Program-made: the position numbers and the translations under genes
Notes under the pieces: generated by a model
Database searches by the model: none
Told to the model about the DNA's origin: nothing
Seen by the model: only the letters and a program-made list of their open reading frames with translations
Assembly (NCBI RefSeq): GCF_028858725.1
Contig: NC_084772.1
Location: forward strand, 18,949,548 to 19,013,547
Source: Colius striatus
Taxonomy: Eukaryota > Chordata > Aves > Coliiformes > Coliidae
DNA: 64,000 nucleotides
Direction: 5' to 3'
Shown here: positions 26,399-38,800 of the stretch, one piece after another
How the letters are laid out: every line of letters starts with the position of its first letter
How positions within the stretch are numbered: position 1 is the first letter of the stretch

Positions 26399-27041
26399 GT
26401 GGGAGCAAAGCTCCTGGGAGTTCTAGTGGACAGGAAATTAAACACGAGCCAGCAGTGTGCCCTCGTGGCCAAGGAGACCAATGGCATCCTGCAAGGCTGT
26501 GAGAAGAGTGTGAGCAGCAGGTCGAGGGAGATTCTCCTCTCTCACTACTCTGCCCTGGTGAGGCTTCATCTGGAGTATTGTGTCCCGGTTCTAGTCTCCT
26601 CAGTTCAAGAGACACAGGCTTGTCTGGAGAGAGGCGAGAGCAGGGCTACCAAGATGCTTGAGGGCACTGGAACATCTGTGTGAGGAAGGAAGGCTGCCGG
26701 ACCAGGGAATATTTAGCCTGGAGAAGGCTGAGGGGAGACCTTATCAATGCTGATAAATACCTAAAGGGCAGGTGTTGAGAGGATGGGGACAGTCTGTTTC
26801 CTGTGATGCCCAGTGCCAGGACAAGGGGTAACAGGCACAAACTGGAACACAGGAAGTTCCACTGGTACATGAGGAAAAGCTTCACTGGTGTTGAGGTGAG
26901 GGAGCCCTGGCAGGGAGGTTTCCAACCCCACCTGGACACATTCCTGTGCCCCCTGAGCGAGGGGAACCTGCTTTAGCAGGGGATTGGGCTGGATGAGCTC
27001 TGCAGGGCCCTTCCAACCCCCAGCATTCTGAGATTCTGTGA
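26399..27041 (+). mobile_element. CR1 LINE, 5'-truncated copy with reverse transcriptase remnant
   Basis: This is the longest CR1 copy in the window. Its first 285 bases stay open for 94 codons and match the C-terminal part of the CR1 reverse transcriptase protein, with GVLVDRKLNTSQQCALVAK near the start and a YSALVRLHLEYCVPV-like segment about residues 50-64, followed by a Glu-Arg-rich stretch. The frame then breaks at 26683. The rest is the CR1 3' region: GAGAAGGCTGAGGGGAGACC, TCCAACCCCACCTGGACACA, GGGCTGGATGAGCTCTGCAG, and a tail of the ATTCTGAGATTCTG type. The copy is GC-rich compared with its surroundings and cannot be active because it lacks ORF1, the endonuclease and most of the reverse transcriptase. 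Confidence 0.93.
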
Positions 27042-30000
27042 AAGGTGGACAGACATGTGATTTTTAGCTGAAAGTCTACAGATGTCAAAACTGAGAAATT
27101 TTTTTTCTCCCAGTAGATTTTACCCAGTTTTGTCCTCTCATAAGAGTGAAAACACCCTCAACTTCATAATACCAAGGGGAACTGAGTAATAGCCTTTCAG
27201 TCAGTTCAAACACCTAATAGCCACCCATGGATTTATGTCTTGCCTTATAGACAAAGTGTAGAACTTTGCAGGAAATTTGTGAAGGACCTTGAAAAACTCC
27301 TGCACTCCACGGAACTCCCATGAGAGTGCAAGCAGAATTATTCTTATATTACTTCTTGATAAACCATTGTGAAAGAGAAAAAAAAAGGAGTAAGCATTCT
27401 CTCTGCCTAATTTTGAGTGTCCACTGCTTTCCAAATGAAGAAAAACACCCATCTTTATAAATGTCTCCTGCCAAATTAACACATTTTAACATGACACACA
27501 GTGAAAAAGTATTGGCATTGTCTATGAGGCCCACTTGTGTATTTGTAGCAATTTTCTTAAGAGCAGAACTAGAGACTTCCATCAGGGCTGAAGTTTCCCA
27601 CTCTCTCAAGACATAAATCTGTTATCCTGGTGATTGCTACAGCTAGGAATAGTGACCACAGCATAACCATAACACAGCATAACTACAGCATGACCACAAC
27701 TGAAGCAGCAGAATGTAGCTCTGCACTAAAAGGCTGCCTACCTGACCAGCACAGTCTGCTCAACCCAGGGGAAAATTCTCAAAATCAATATATTTTTTTA
27801 AGGCATATGAAATACATCAATTTTCCCCTCTGTTAACCTGTCAGATACAGATTGCCTATCTCATAGGACAAGGATGAGCTGAAGTCCAAGAAGGGAAGCT
27901 TTCCTAGTGGAAAAGCATGAGATGGAATGTTAGATCCATTTTAAACAGGACATTTCAGGATCCAAAGTTAAATACTTGTGTTTTTCCTTACAGTCTGTGA
28001 GACAGTAAACTAGTTGGGGTTGTTGTATACCACTGTAGCTGAATTGCCTTTAATATCTGACCTCACTCATTTGAACCGAATTTGAGTGTCTTTACTGCAC
28101 TTTGCAATGCAAATGTTCCCTGATTTGATTACACAGAAGTTATTCTGCAAAGATATTCACTGATCTCACTAACAACAGGATCTGCACTTCTTTGCTAAGG
28201 GCAAAAATAAATCTGTGAGTATTTCTTCAGCCACTTCACAGGGAAATAAAAGTAATGCTGAAGTAATTTAGGAGCAAATTGGTAAACTTGGAAAAGTCTT
28301 AAACATTCTTCTCCTGACCAAACATTACATCAAGCTGGTTTCTGCAACTGAGCTACAGCAGCGCTTTGAAGAGTATGTAGTGATGTCATCTCAGTATTTG
28401 TACTAGCTGTGAAAACAAGGCACTAGGAAATATGTCACATGCATGTCTGTCAAGCAGTGGGGGAGATGCAGGTCTGAAGAACTGTCAGTGCTGAACCTTG
28501 GCTGAAAACCCTACTCTGTCTCTTTACTTTGGAGTCTTGCTTTTGCCTTGCCTTCACAGCTTAGGGTGTTGCACATGATGAATATCCTATAGCAAATTAT
28601 TATTTAAGAATTCAGCACAGAGAGGTAATTACTCAGCTAGCATCAGCTCACGTTATTGATGCTTGGCTCCTTAAGAGGGGTTTTTTTTGGAGTGCCTATA
28701 AACTAAATTAAGACATTTAAAACATTATAGTACTACACACCTCATTAGTTTTCCTGATGTGCATATTTTAGCAATTGTTTATGTCATGTAGCATGAAGGG
28801 CTGGTTTCTGTAAGTTATTTCTGAGAAAGGCTTGGATTCAATTACTTGTAATGTCTGCTTAGGGAGAAAGTATCCTCCCTGTTGCTGCAACAGGTTACAT
28901 GTAAAAAGTACTTCCTTTGGGGCCTCTAAAATTGTGTACTGAAGCATAAATCTTCAAAGCTCTTTTTTGGCTTTTGGGGGTTTTCCTGTTGCCACAGTGC
29001 CCAATTGCACCTCTCTCCAACCTTTCAGAAAATATCAGAGAAATATTGTGGGATCTGTAACAGTACAGGACACATTCCTGAGTCAGGGGTCTGTAAACCT
29101 TAGCTTTGGTCAAGGACTGATGTATCAGACTGCATCATCTGAGGGGTCCAGAGTTAATCCTGCTAGGACAAGAATGGAAGGAATCAAGATATCAAGAGTC
29201 AAAGTGGAGAAGAAGTGTCACATAAAGACATCCAGGAATATAGAACTTAAAATATATCAAATACATGGAGAAATAGATGAAGAACTTGCCTTGTGTAAGA
29301 GACTTTGTAGCAACTTTTGCAGTAGGCTACTGACAACTAAAAAATGTTTATATTTCCCTACACATATCATTGTGTGTTGAATCAAAAACACAGAGCCACT
29401 GGTCTTAGTTGAATGAGAGAATTAGGATCCTGAGGTCCTTATGTGGAATGGCCTTGGGTTAAAGCCAGGTAGAGCTGGAATCACTTGTGGATGGATGCCA
29501 CAGGACAAGAGGACTGCACAAAAATAATTACACCAACAATATTTTGCACTGTCAAGCAACAAAGGCATGCTTTTGAGAGTGTAATGTCTATTCATTTGTA
29601 ATTGATCCAAATGACATCTCATTCTTCATGAAAAAGGGTTGGAGAAGGGCCTGATAAACTGTCAGCTTTGTGCTGGACCTACATATGTTCCACAGCATAC
29701 AGGGGTATAATCTTAAATTAATGCATTTTATAACTCAAGCAAAACTCATCTAGTTCTGTGGAATAGAACTGAATGGCTGCACTTGGCAGGCATTTGTAAG
29801 CATTTAAGACCTCTCTTTATAGGCAAAATAACAAGACTCATCAATCCCATATTGTGCTCTTTGCAAAAAACCAAAACAACAACATTTCTGAAACTGGCAA
29901 TACCATTGTGAAGTAACCTTGTGTTAAACAAAAGGCTTTAATTGGCCTTGTTAAATTTTATCTGAATAGATGTGCAACCAATAATTCAGCAGAACTCCCT

Positions 30001-30783
30001 ACATCAGCTAATAGTCCTCACTCAGCCTATCACCTTACCAAGTGCTGGTTTATTCTGTGCCCTGGGGTTTAACTGGGAAAGTTTCTGTTGTCATGATAGT
30101 TTCATAATTCCATGTCATGATAGCAGGGAAAGTAGTAATAATAAAAAGGATGCCTACACTTGACACTGGTGCCCAAAGGAAAAGGTAAAGTTTAGTGCAT
30201 CAGTTTTGTGTTTAAAAAGTTTGCTTGAGACAAAATGCAGGTTCACTGGGGAAAAATGCAGGAGCTGCAGGACGGTCTGGTGTATAACAGAGCCACCTAC
30301 AGGGAAACTGCTGGTGTGTGCTCCTCCTCACCTCACTCGTCTACTCTCAGCCTCCTCAAAACTAACCCCTCAGCATTTGCATCCCTTTCTCATTTGCTGT
30401 CCTTCCTCGTGCTGCAGGGTTCAGGTGAATACTAAATCTCTGTTAGTTGCCACTTGTCTAGTACGGGAAAAAATAAGAAATCTCTGTGTTCAAGCTGAGT
30501 TTACAGGGGAATAAGGTCCCCTGTCTGTTGTGAGAGGGTAGTTTACTCAGGTGTATGTTTTGCCATTGGCTACACACCAGTTAAGTTTAAGAAAAGGAAG
30601 TCGAAGCAGGAGATATTTGTTGTTTTACAAGACTGTCACTTGTTTCTACAGGGAAATGGAAAAGTTTATCTTGCTTTTACAATGTACTAAAACTTCTTTT
30701 ATAATGGTTTGATTCAGCAGTGCTGAGAATAATTCTTCCTGCTGTTATAAGAAATACTTGAGTAATCTCAGCTCCTACTGAGG

Positions 30784-30853
30784 TGGGGTTTTTTCTTATT
30801 GTCCCTTTTTATTACTTTTTTTCCTGGGTTTCTTCTGTTTTTCTTTTTGAAAG
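30784..30853 (+). repeat. T-rich low-complexity tract
   Basis: The tract is long runs of T interrupted by C and occasional G or A. No function is apparent. Confidence 0.6.
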
Positions 30854-31340
30854 CTGCTTTGTCTGGGTAGCACATGCTACTTTTTCCCCAGCAACTACTA
30901 CATTTCCTGTAGTAATTTTAAATGAGGTCTTAGATTAAAAGAGTTATGATCAGCCACTGTTTTAAAGATAGAGTGATATTTCCATCTATCTTAATCAAGG
31001 TAATTGGTAACTGAAACAGCGCTCCTAAAATGAAGCTGATTGCTCTTCATGTCCTGCCAAATGACTTGGATAGACAATGACAAAACAAATACTTTCTAAT
31101 CTGCCTTGATAATATATTTTAATTCATATCTGAGCTTACCATTGCATTGATGTTTCCCTCCAATAAGCCACGATCCTATGGAGAGGAATAGTTGAAGAAG
31201 TCAAACAATGCTGCAGGGAATCAATGCAGACACCAATTATTGATGTTGCAGAAGGACTCTGTTCTTCAGATGGCTGAGGAAAAAGCAAAACTGTAATTTA
31301 GACACAGTCAGTTCCACATGGCTCATCAAATTTTAATAAC

Positions 31341-31361
31341 TAATATATAATATATATATAT
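31341..31361. repeat. TA-rich dinucleotide run
   Basis: This is a short (TA)n microsatellite with one phase interruption, inside a generally AT-rich segment. Confidence 0.75.
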
Positions 31362-34069
31362 CTGTATTCCATTAATATCTGAACTGTTATTTTTAGTAAT
31401 TATATAGTATTCTTTTTAATAATTTTATGGAACTCAGTGGGAAAAGTCTTTCTCTGTGCTCAACCTAAACTCCTGCAAACTGTAAGGGCAGCTGTGCCAG
31501 AATAAGGGCAAAGAACTGCAGTGTTTGGATCAATGAAAACAGAAAAAAGATATGCAAGCTTCCATAGCTGCAACACCAATAATTATGTTCACTAGGAAGA
31601 TGCTCTTTGGACCCCACACCAACTGTAAGGTCTGTGTGGCAGTGCACTAATCCAAACTGGCACAAACCTGAAGACTGAGCTGATGAGACTCCTGCTTTGT
31701 AGCTCAAATGGCAGGCACATCAAACTAAAGGAACATATATGTTAATCAGTTATTCTTTTTTGAAAGTGCATTTTCAGAGACGTGTCAATGGTGCTTTCCA
31801 GTTGTGCATACAAATCTCCTGGCAGCTGGGGATTGCCTGCTGCAGGCACTGGTCAATTAGCTCTGTTTAATTTGCTTGTTTACTCTTCAATTTGACCAGT
31901 TGGAGTTGGCAGATAAGCAGTATCTGTTTTACCAAGCCTATATATGTGATCATCTGCCCGAGGAATGTAGGCAGGAGAACCACACTAGGTGGTCAGGTGT
32001 CTTTGTCTCTCAGCATCCACGAGAGTGTAGCAGTCAAATGACTTGAAACCAAGGACAACTAGGATGAAATCTAAGCTGCAGGAGGGAAGCAAGGTTTTTT
32101 ATAATGGGAGCTTGTGATAGGAGAATTGGTAGGTGTGCTCTCAGCCTTTGGAAAGAGGAGTTTACACTGCTGAGTAGATCTGACTATCAAATGTAAAGAA
32201 ATAGTAACTATAGGTTACTATCTTTCCTCCCCTCCACTGAAGCAATGTGTTCCTCCTGTCTTTTCTTCTTTCCCTAAGCTTGTCCTCCCACAGATGATGT
32301 AGTCAGAGGAAAGCTGTCAAACTAGCTTTCTAAAAGAAAAATTGTTTCTTTCCAACAAATCATTTCACCTTCAAAAAAAGCATCCCTCCTTCCACTTGGT
32401 GGGAGATTTTCCTTAGAGCCTTTTTACAAGCACTAAAAAAAAAGTATTTTATCTTCTTTTTCCTTCACTTAAATCCTGAAATCATGATGAGCTTGTAATT
32501 AACCACAGTTTGTAGGGGATTTGTGGAACTATTATGCTGTACTATAAGGACATACACTTTATCAAGGCTTGAGCATCGTCTAATTAATAGAGATCACATG
32601 CAGCCCATTAATTAACTCAACATGGTAATCAAACATCCAGAAATACTGCTTGACTAACCTCTGGTGTACCCAAGGGCAATGCATTCACTGAAGATGTGAC
32701 TTGTCACAGGGTTGCACGGAATACAACAGTGCTGCTTTTGAGAGTGAGGTACTTGGAGGCTAATTTGACTGAAACTGTACAGTAGCAAAGCATGTATTGT
32801 TCTGTCAATTGAAATGCCCATGAAAAATACTGAATTAGCCTTAATGGAAAGTTAAAGGCTTCCTGGGCAGCAGCCCCACCTTCTCATCCTCTGGCTCTAA
32901 TTATTCCCCACCATCTTCCCACCACACCCTTACAGCAGGGAGCAGGACAGTTTCCCAGTGATTCATCTCACAGCTCCACAAACAGCTGGCACTACTAACT
33001 GGGCAGCATGGAATGAGAAATCACAGGTAAAGAGACAGGGGTGCTCAAGCCAGCACTGGACATTCCTCCTGTTGGAATCAAAAAGTTAGGCACCTGTTTA
33101 GGTATTCCTCTGATGACAGCTACTGATACTCATATTTGTAGTCCTGTTAGCCTGCCTATCTCAAGACTTATGATGGGATGATCATCTTTGGAGAGGCTTA
33201 ACTCCTTCCATTGGACTGCAGAGAGAACCTCTGTTGCTAAATTAGACAAGATTTAGCTTATACATGGGAAAATTAAACAGATAAATTCTCACTTGAGTAC
33301 ATAAACATGACTCAACAGCAGCCACCTAGTAATCAACAGTAGCTATTATCATCTTCACAGAAATCACAAGAAGAATCTATCCTATATTTATATTTAGGTC
33401 ATTAGTTTGTTGCCAAGTCCCTTGAACCTCCTTTGTTCCCTTGGCAGATTGCTGTTTCACTAGTGCTGTATTTGGGTGAATTATAACTTAAAGAAAACCA
33501 TCACATCTCTCTTTTATAGGGTCCCTTACACACAGATGAAGGTCACCAGAAAGAGAGAACAAAACAAAAATAACTGAGCTAATGAAAAAATTAATTCTAA
33601 AGCAGTTTCCCCCTGTACTTATATTACTGAGTAAATCAAACAGTGATAAAGCATTGTCCTCTGACATGAAATCACCACGCTATAATTCTACTTCTAATCA
33701 TTTGTGGTGCTAGGAGACAGTGGACACTATCATTGCAGTCTCTGATCTCATTCGGCCTCATGGAATTTTTATACCAGAAGGGAATACTGCGTTTATCTAT
33801 TTGACTTCCAGTATAACCCAGGTCAAAATATGTCACTTGGTAACTCCTGCATCCTGATCATATTTAATGGTAGGAGTTAGAATAGATTTTTAGAACAATA
33901 ATAAAATGAAATAATGAAAACTCCTCTGTAGCTCTCTGCAAATCATCCCAATGTTTGGTTATATTCTGTATGAAACTTTAGCACCTGAAGTCTGACCTGA
34001 ATTTCTACTGGCTCCAGTTGTCTGCCACCAGGTCTCATTCTGCTTTCAGTTGCTATGTTACTGATCTTT

Positions 34070-34163
34070 GGTTCAAAGTCAACACAGGTCAGTAATTTTT
34101 CCACTGACTTATAGGGCCAGATCTTCAATTTGAATGTGTCACTATAGTTTCAGCAAAGTTAAC
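34070..34163. repeat. Unidentified dispersed repeat, copy A
   Basis: Positions 34070-34132 align without gaps to 40141-40203. By hand count 47 of 63 bases are identical, including the shared words AGTAAT, TTTCCAC and ATAGG. Weaker similarity continues to about 34163 and may extend upstream. The two copies have the same orientation and lie 6.1 kb apart. The sequence resembles an old amniote interspersed repeat with GGCCAGATC/CTCAGC words and CCATTGACTTCAATGG-type motifs, but I cannot name the family. A 61-codon minus-strand open frame across it (33943-34128) is not a gene. Confidence 0.5.
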
Positions 34164-34340
34164 TGGATCTTATCCTGACTTTGTTAAATTAAGGAAATGT
34201 CTGCTGTGCCTCATACAAGCTGTTCCCTCACATGGGCTTCAATCAAAGTAAATGAAAACCTTCAGTTCAACTGCATTAATACTTTGATTTTTCCACAGCA
34301 GATTCTTATATGTGTACTCTGAACCTTTTCAGAAAGGAAG

Positions 34341-35164
34341 TAGTGGTGGGTTGACCTTGGGCTGTATCCAGACACCTTCTGACTGCCCTGCCTCAGCAGG
34401 ATGAGGGAAGAAAATAAGATGAAAAAAGCTCTTGGGTCAAGATTACTTACCCATGAGATCACTTACTAATTACCATCACTGGCAAAGCAGATTTGATTCA
34501 GGGTAAATGAATTTATTGCCAATTAAAATAGATTTGGATGGTGAGAAAAAGACAACAATAAAACCAGACTGTCCCTCCTCACCACACCACACCCCACCAC
34601 CGCTCCGTCACCCTCTTCCCCCGGCTCGGCTTCACTCCTCCATTCCCAGCAACTCTGCCTCCTCTCCCTGGGCAACACAGGGGGATGGGGAACAGGGGGT
34701 TATGATCAGTACCCTGCAGCTCCTCTCTACAGCTCCTCCCTCCTCACACTTTTCACCTGCCCAAAGTGAGTTCCACCCCGGCTGCAGCTTCCCTCGGGAC
34801 AAACTCACCTGCTTCCATGTGGGGTCCTGCAGGGGCTCAGGGATCCCTGCTTTGATGCCTGAAGCCCTTCCTCCTCTTTCATCTCCTCCTCCCCCATCCC
34901 TGGGGTTCATGCTGTTCTCTCACTCTTCCCCTCACTCCTAGGCAGTGTTTGGCCCCTTTCTTAGACACTTCCACAGAGGCACCACCTGCCTCTCTGATGG
35001 GCTCAGCTGTGCCCTGGGCTGAGGCATCTGTGGAACCACCTGGAGCTGCCCGGAACCAACTGGAACGGACTGTGTCAGGCGCGGGGCAGCCCCCTCACAG
35101 AGGGTCCCTTCACAGAGGTCCCTCAGCCCCTGCCACCAGCGCCCACACACCAATGTCCTGCACA
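34341..35164 (-). mobile_element. Solo LTR of an avian endogenous retrovirus
   Basis: This is a GC- and pyrimidine-rich block of 824 bases, very different from its AT-rich surroundings. Read on the minus strand it begins TGTGCAGGACATTGG, carries a polyadenylation signal AATAAA (plus coordinates 34512-34517), then runs through a segment like CAGTGATGGTAATTAGTAAG and ends near GGTCAACCCACCACTA. These phrases match an LTR type common in bird genomes; the exact family name is uncertain. A possible 4-base target duplication GAAG flanks it (34337-34340 and 35165-35168). The terminal dinucleotide at 34341 reads TA where TG is expected, which is a single-base decay. No internal retroviral genes are attached, so it is a solo LTR left by recombination. 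The open frames within it (34507-34941, 34949-35284 and antisense) are compositional. Confidence 0.75.
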
Positions 35165-35644
35165 GAAGCTTTAAAAACAGAGGCTGCATTTCCCAAAACT
35201 GGCCCAAATGTTGGTTGTGACGACAGCAAAGCATTACAACTGCCTTGTCTTGTCTTTATAGTCGCTCGTCAGCCCCCTCGGTGACAGTTACCACATCGCT
35301 GTGAGCAGTCACAAGCAGTTGGGTACGTGTAATGTCCTCCACGCCTTTTTAGATTCTCTTCTGTTATGCAGCACTTACTGGAGAAGTGTAGACTAAATTA
35401 CGAGCCTGGGTCTTGTGATATTGCAAGCAGACTTTGGATGATGTCCCTCCACCACACAACCCTGACTTGCTACCGCAATCAGCCCTTTGCCTCTTTTACG
35501 CCATTACTTCAGTGGTGTTTCTGTGCCCATCCTGCAGCAAGACCCCAGAGCAACTGGAAACGTCCCCTTAATGCCAGTTCCTGATTTAGAGCTCCCTTCT
35601 ACAAGCTATCGTTGAGACAGTTTGGGAGCCATTTAATATGTACA
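35165..35644. other. Unassigned sequence downstream of the LTR
   Basis: This is moderately GC-richer than average, possibly unique sequence. A 72-codon plus-strand open frame at 35366-35584 has no recognisable features. No gene is supported. Confidence 0.5.
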
Positions 35645-35850
35645 ACACCGATTTTGTATAGCGATAATTGTTTTTAATCAGAATGTTGTGCAGTACTAAG
35701 TCAAACACATTACAGAACTCTAAATATATTATGTCAACACAGCTACTTTAAATTAAGCAGAGCTAGGCCCAGCTCTAGAGCTCCACAGAAAGCCACGATT
35801 CATTATGAAGTAATGTTGATTTAGTAGTAACTATCTCGCCCCAGAAGAAC
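35645..35850 (-). mobile_element. Old CR1-clade LINE fragment (reverse transcriptase core)
   Basis: The minus strand translates over about 35651-35731 to a stretch containing YLEFCNVFDLVLHNIL. This matches the reverse transcriptase motif A of CR1-clade LINEs (usual form YLDFSKAFDxVxHxIL), and the nucleotide sequence resembles ancient reptile/bird CR1 elements. The first catalytic Asp position has become Glu and the lysine is lost, so the copy is dead. The plus-strand segment ATGAAGTAATGTTGATTTAG at about 35805 fits the part of the element further 5' in its own direction. It is strongly diverged and is not related in position to the nearby LTR. Confidence 0.6.
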
Positions 35851-38800
35851 CATTATCCTAATAGTGTTTCTTGGGATGGATCTCCTGGGAGGGAAAGAGA
35901 AGAGCTCAAGGGACTGTGGCCTCTCTGTTCACTATGTGATGTGGGGTACAGTCTTCCTTTATGTTCATCATAGCTACATTCAGTCTCTATGCTATCCCTG
36001 TTATCTTTTCAATAGCATAGATAACAGATATCATCCAAGCTGTCTGCAGTAAACGAACATTAAAGCACCTTCTCTTAGTGTAACCATGTTACTGGAGGAG
36101 AGACACACTCCTAAAAGATGTCCAGGAGTTAATTTGATAGATACATTATTGTTCTTACAAAATGGTTCATAGAAACACTTCGTATAGAAAATAATAGACT
36201 CATTTGTCAGAAGTGCTGATCAATGGAGGGAGCATCAGAGCAGCATAGACTATCCAAGCTGAAAGAGTCACCAAACTACCACCTCCACTGTTCCCTTGAC
36301 ACGAGACAAAGTTCACTGGTTTTTCATTCCTGTGTCACTTATTTGGAATCAACGTAAACTGGGTATTAAAAGTTGTAGATACTGTTCAGCATGCAGAAAA
36401 CAGACACATGATAAGGAAAAGGGGACATGGCATGAGTAAACAGGCTCCTGTCTCCAGCCATTCCCTCTTCACAGTGCTTTTTCAGGTAAAAAGGGAAGAA
36501 AAAAGAAGAAAACCATTTGCTTCAGCTGGCAGGGGGGAATCAGGAAGAAATTGTCCTTAAGCACCACTGTAAGTGAATTAAAGTAACTAATTAAGCTTAA
36601 TGATCACTTTGGAGGACACAGAATCTTTCAGTATTTTACCAATCCTTTAATTCTAAATGGAGGAACAAACACCACCTGCTTTTCCTAAATTTCATCCTTT
36701 TCACTCTTTAGATCACAACTTTAGACCAGAAATGCTGTATTTTAGCCCCCATCTCCGGGCCTGCTTGAGTCTGAAGCATGCACAGCCCATCTCAATCTGT
36801 TCATATTAAAGATGTCATTTGGACTCCTGAGCAATTTAAGAGTTTTATATTTTCCCCTTTAAAAAGCAATCCAAACCCTCCCCCAGCAAGATATATAGCA
36901 TCTTTCTCAATGACATAATGCAAATATGGACCTTTGGAAATAATGGAAATGAACAAACAAAAGAAACATGAAAAAATGACAGCTTAAAAGCAATTTCCAC
37001 ATACTATGTTATGCATTCATAAAACTTCTCTTAGGTTGTGATGCTTTAGCCTAACAAAGTAGGTGTCTGCAAGAAACAGACCTACTAGAAAATTTGTAGC
37101 TTGCCTCTAGAACAGAATCTTCACCTGACATTATCAGTAACCTACCAGAGCCAGTATCTCAAGGGGCAAAAACTCTCCCTAGCCTTCCTCATCATTCCTA
37201 CCATGAACCTGATGATCCAAAGAGCCTCATGCAGCAATGATTTCTATGGTGCCCTTCACATGATACTCTCTTTTTCACATGCCACGTGCCCATGTTGTCA
37301 TTACTTCTAGCTTGGCAGCATCAGGCAGTGAAGGACAAGAGTATGCTCTAGCAAAACTTGCATGCACCAAGAAACAATCAGTGACTGCTACATAAAGCAA
37401 AGCACATTCTAGAAACAAACTTCATTTAAGCCCAGGAGTGTGTCTCCTTGCACAGCAATTTGCAACAGAACCATTTGACAATGTTTTGGTGATGGAAGCT
37501 TTTCATTGAACTAACTGTATTTTTTCAGATTAAAAAAGAAAAGAGACTCCAAACAATTTGGAAGGAGCTGACTCTCAGTCATCTTTACTGTGTGCAGAGA
37601 ATCTGCATGAATGGGCAATGAGACAGTGTGTATCCAGCAGAGTTGTTCTCCCAGACCAATAAGGCTGAGTTTTAGCAAGCCAACAGGCTCTTACCTGCTG
37701 TACTGTTCAGAGAGAGGACTATGGCTCATCAGGCAGGGAGTGCCATGAGCCCAGCATCTTTCTGTGATCTCCTGCACACAGCTGTGAAATCCTGCACGCA
37801 AACCACGTTTTCCTCCGTGTCAGGCCTTTTGGATCAGTAAGCAACAGAAGAGACTGGATTTACCTGTTGTGTGACAATTGTTCAACATCCAAATTGCAGG
37901 CTTAATCTGTAACCCTTAAAAGCAACTTACCATTGCATTCTTGCCATGCTCTGTGGTATTTTACAGTCTCTGTCATAGGCTGGTATTTTTGGACACAACC
38001 CAAGGTGCACTGTGTGTGTTGAGCCTTGTGCTATTTTGAACAGTGAAGTAGAACCACCCACCACCCTGGCTAATATTCAGATTAATTAGAACCCTCCAGT
38101 CTCTGCTTTCTGATGATTAAAGACTAGAGATCGCCTGTAGAGATGACACCTGTCAGCATGAGTTATCAAAATACATTAACCTCATATTTAGTGGGGGTTG
38201 GTTTGTTTTTTAACTAAAGGAGTCATTCTGTTTAACTCAAACAGCTTTAAGTACCACCACCATACTTCTTCAGCATAAGAAGTTATTACAAAGCTGTAAC
38301 CCGTTTTGAAAAGGTAAGACAGCGAGGCCAAATTAAACTGGCACATTTGGAAATTGAAATTCAGTGGCAGTTCAGGTTACACACTATACTTAGGTAAAAA
38401 AACCCTAATTCTATTTTAAAGGCTCATTTTCCACAAATGGCTGAGCTGTTTAAGTTAAAGTGAATAAATACCTAATGAGCCATTAAAGCCTATAAGTCTG
38501 TATGGCCTCCAGGCACTGGTACCTGGATTCAGCCAATTATAGTTCCATAAGATAAGATGAAGACATCAGGTTGTTATTGGAATATGTAAAGGTTGAAGAC
38601 ACTGTTAATAAGTCACTACAGAATGTGATAAAATTGTTTAAACTGTTTAAAAACTCTCAGCATGTTTTGCTAGACACATTTTTACTGCTAGATATTTTTT
38701 TTCCCCCGTAAAATCTAATCCTTTCTTTGCACAGGCTTGAGAACTACACTCTGTGATATTGCATTAATACCAAAAGGTGATTTGTTTCTGCCTTTCCATG

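Larger units (their letters stand above)
27042..34069. other. Gene-free intergenic DNA
   Basis: No exon or RNA gene was found. It contains a 137-codon unrecognised plus-strand open frame (28967-29380), a T-rich tract at 30784-30853, a TA-rich run at 31341-31361, and a homeodomain-motif-rich block at about 32480-32640. Overlapping open frames at 30206-30514 in two phases are probably chance. Confidence 0.6.

Noticed and set aside
26399..26683. 94-codon open frame as a host gene
   Set aside because: It is the reverse transcriptase tail of a truncated CR1 LINE.
27656..27699. Imperfect repeats of a CAGCATAAC-like unit
   Set aside because: Too short and degenerate to call a satellite; treated as low-complexity sequence.
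28967..29380. Plus-strand 137-codon open frame
   Set aside because: No domain, signal peptide or known motif, no clear splice or promoter context, and an antisense frame overlaps its start.
30089..30123. Direct repeat of TGTCATGATAG with 24-base spacing
   Set aside because: Two 11-base copies alone are not enough to support a functional element.
34507..35284. Open frames of 144 and 111 codons on the plus strand and 92-98 codons on the minus strand
   Set aside because: They fall inside the GC-rich LTR or run out of its end. Pro/Ser-rich and Gly/Glu-rich readings on opposite strands reflect base composition.
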